Shown here piece by piece: positions 62,877 to 64,000 of a DNA stretch of 64,000 nucleotides. Origin of the DNA: Echinicola sp. 20G (GTDB lineage Bacteria; Bacteroidota; Bacteroidia; Cytophagales; Cyclobacteriaceae); NCBI RefSeq assembly GCF_015533855.1, contig NZ_AP024154.1:4532501-4596500 (forward strand), in the 5' to 3' direction. Both the position numbers and the translations under genes were made by a program. Each line of letters opens with the position of its first letter. Position 1 is the first letter of the stretch. Below the pieces are notes generated by a model. The model was given only the letters and a program-made list of their open reading frames with translations, was not told the origin of the DNA and searched no databases.

Positions 62877-64000
62877 TTAAAGCTCATTGGGATAGGGAAC
62901 CGGTTTTCCAGTGGCTTTGATGGTCGGCATTTGTGCATCAGTATTCTTAAGGAGCTTGGTCATCAGCTGGGCCATTTCCATTGTTTTATCCAATTCCGTT
63001 TCACTTAAATCGGTGGATTCACTGATATCATTGCTTATGTTGAACAACTCCAGTTTTTGATCTACATGGTGATAGATCAATTTCCAGTCACCTTTTCTTA
63101 CCACACTATAAGGGGGATTATAATAAGTGTTGGGATAATGCCAAAGCAATGGTCTCTCTTGGGATGAAGTTTCACCTTTCAGCTTGTTGACAAAACTCTT
63201 TCCATCTATGCTTCCCTTTGCCGCTTTATTCATTCCAGCCATTTCAAGAAAGGTGGGAAAAATGTCTTCAATAATGACATATGCATCATTTACCATAGCT
63301 TGTTGTATCACTCCTGGCCACTTCACCAGAAGCGGTACCCGAATACCTCCCTCATATGGGCTGAGCTTATAGCCCCTCAAAGGTTTGTTCTGGGCCACCT
63401 GTTTGTGGGCGCCATTATCGGACATAAATACAATAATGGTGTTATCCGAAACCCCTAACTTTTCCAAATGATCCATAATGTCTCCCAGCGATTTGTCCAT
63501 TCCTTCAATCATGGTGGCATATGTCGCTTCTTGTTCACTAAGCCCTTGTTCGATGTATTTTTGATAGTAACGTTGGTCCTTTTCCCAAGGAGCATGAATC
63601 GCATAGTGGGACATATATAAGTAAAATGGCTGTGCTTCTTCCACTGACTTGCTGACTTCTTTCAAGGCCTCACGAGTCAAAGCTTCCGTCAAATAGATTT
63701 CTTGCCCATGGTATTTTTCCAAGTCAGGAATATCCCAAATGTGGTTTCCAGCATCTCTCCAATCAGCACTAAAATCATGGATTCCCAAATAACTCCCTGG
63801 ACCACCTGCGGCATGGCCACCAATATTTACCTGAAAACCTAAATTTAAAGGATCCTCCCCAGGGGTGCCCTCAGCGCCAAAATGCGCTTTGCCCACATGG
63901 ATTGTTTGGTATCCCCCTTCACTAAGGAGTGTGGGTAAAGTTTTGGCACTAATGGTATAAGGAACCGATGAATCAGGACTGAGTCCATTGACATTCCATT
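62877..64000 (-). CDS. Sulfatase (type I, arylsulfatase-like), 5' part missing
   Basis: C-terminal 374 or so residues of a family S1 sulfatase; the gene runs off the right edge. The frame continues past the GTG at 63896 as ...LSEGGYQTIHVGKAHFG. Visible features are FYLYMSHYAIHAPW, IIVFMSDNGAHK (metal-binding Asp-Asn), LRGYKLSPYEGGIRVPLLVKWPG (Lys/Arg of the active site) and the C-terminal WKLIYHH domain. The CxPSR site for formylglycine formation lies outside the window. It removes sulfate esters from glycans in the periplasm, probably together with the downstream glycosidase. Confidence 0.92.
   Translation of the reverse strand, partial: WNVNGLSPDSSVPYTISAKTLPTLLSEGGYQTIHVGKAHFGAEGTPGEDPLNLGFQVNIGGHAAGGPGSYLGIHDFSADWRDAGNHIWDIPDLEKYHGQEIYLTEALTREALKEVSKSVEEAQPFYLYMSHYAIHAPWEKDQRYYQKYIEQGLSEQEATYATMIEGMDKSLGDIMDHLEKLGVSDNTIIVFMSDNGAHKQVAQNKPLRGYKLSPYEGGIRVPLLVKWPGVIQQAMVNDAYVIIEDIFPTFLEMAGMNKAAKGSIDGKSFVNKLKGETSSQERPLLWHYPNTYYNPPYSVVRKGDWKLIYHHVDQKLELFNISNDISESTDLSETELDKTMEMAQLMTKLLKNTDAQMPTIKATGKPVPYPNEL

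Noticed and set aside
62849-62938. Upstream start for the NPCBM glycosidase
   Set aside because: It overlaps the sulfatase gene and would bury the signal peptide behind 30 basic residues.

Overview
This 64 kb window looks like chromosomal DNA from a free-living, probably marine or sediment Bacteroidota of the Cyclobacteriaceae type (Echinicola/Cyclobacterium/Algoriphagus-like). The basis is SusC/SusD pairs, FecR/ECF-sigma cassettes, a BACON domain, the TAnnTTTG promoter element, AT-rich intergenic DNA and the lack of Shine-Dalgarno motifs. No rRNA, tRNA or CRISPR array was seen. The genus is an inference.

Region 1 (1-17.4 kb) is mostly housekeeping. It holds the end of a Bcr/CflA-type MFS exporter, an ABC-F ATPase with a decayed second Walker A, an RlmI-like rRNA methyltransferase, an FNT-family channel, an outer-membrane protein, L-2-hydroxyglutarate oxidase (lhgO), an FMN glutamate-synthase-like protein, a YheT hydrolase, a BaiN-like flavoprotein translationally coupled to an HPt protein, a HerA-like ATPase, two small proteins (DUF4332 and YidB/DUF937-like), an exported TPR/DnaJ-zinc-finger protein, a TPR lipoprotein, dapD and a glycosyltransferase.

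Region 2 (17.4-22.4 kb) is a tightly overlapped Mn/Zn/Fe uptake operon: DtxR/MntR-type regulator, TroA-like binding lipoprotein, ATPase and two permeases. The first permease carries a C-terminal copy of the regulator's winged-helix and metal-sensing region. The 455 bp leader has several TTAG...CTAA inverted repeats, one lying between the expected promoter elements, which fits metal-responsive autoregulation.

Region 3 (22.4-26.3 kb) holds an AI-2E family transporter, a thioredoxin-fold protein, mnmE and a compact IS200-type element with terminal hairpins.

Region 4 (26.5-50.5 kb, all minus strand) is two adjacent polysaccharide-utilisation loci. Each reads ECF sigma - FecR anti-sigma - SusC with STN signalling domain - SusD - enzymes. 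Locus A encodes a DUF4127 protein, a five-bladed-propeller glycosidase-like protein, a GH97 enzyme and a BACON/propeller lipoprotein. Locus B encodes a GH95 enzyme. A terminator-like hairpin follows susD in both, which could set a high SusCD-to-enzyme ratio. GH95 and GH97 suggest fucose/galactose/glucose-containing glycans; the substrate cannot be fixed from sequence.

Region 5 (50.6-58.5 kb) is accessory. It holds an unrecognised 725-aa protein next to a PAS-like/LuxR regulator. Divergent from these are three tandem lipoproteins with a nearly invariant N-terminal half and strongly diverged C-terminal Fib_succ_major-type domains. This cassette-like array is the most intriguing feature of the window.

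Region 6 (58.5-64 kb) holds a PfpI/DJ-1 protein, an exported rhodanese-like protein and the end of a minus-strand operon with an NPCBM-containing glycosidase-like protein and a sulfatase cut by the window edge.
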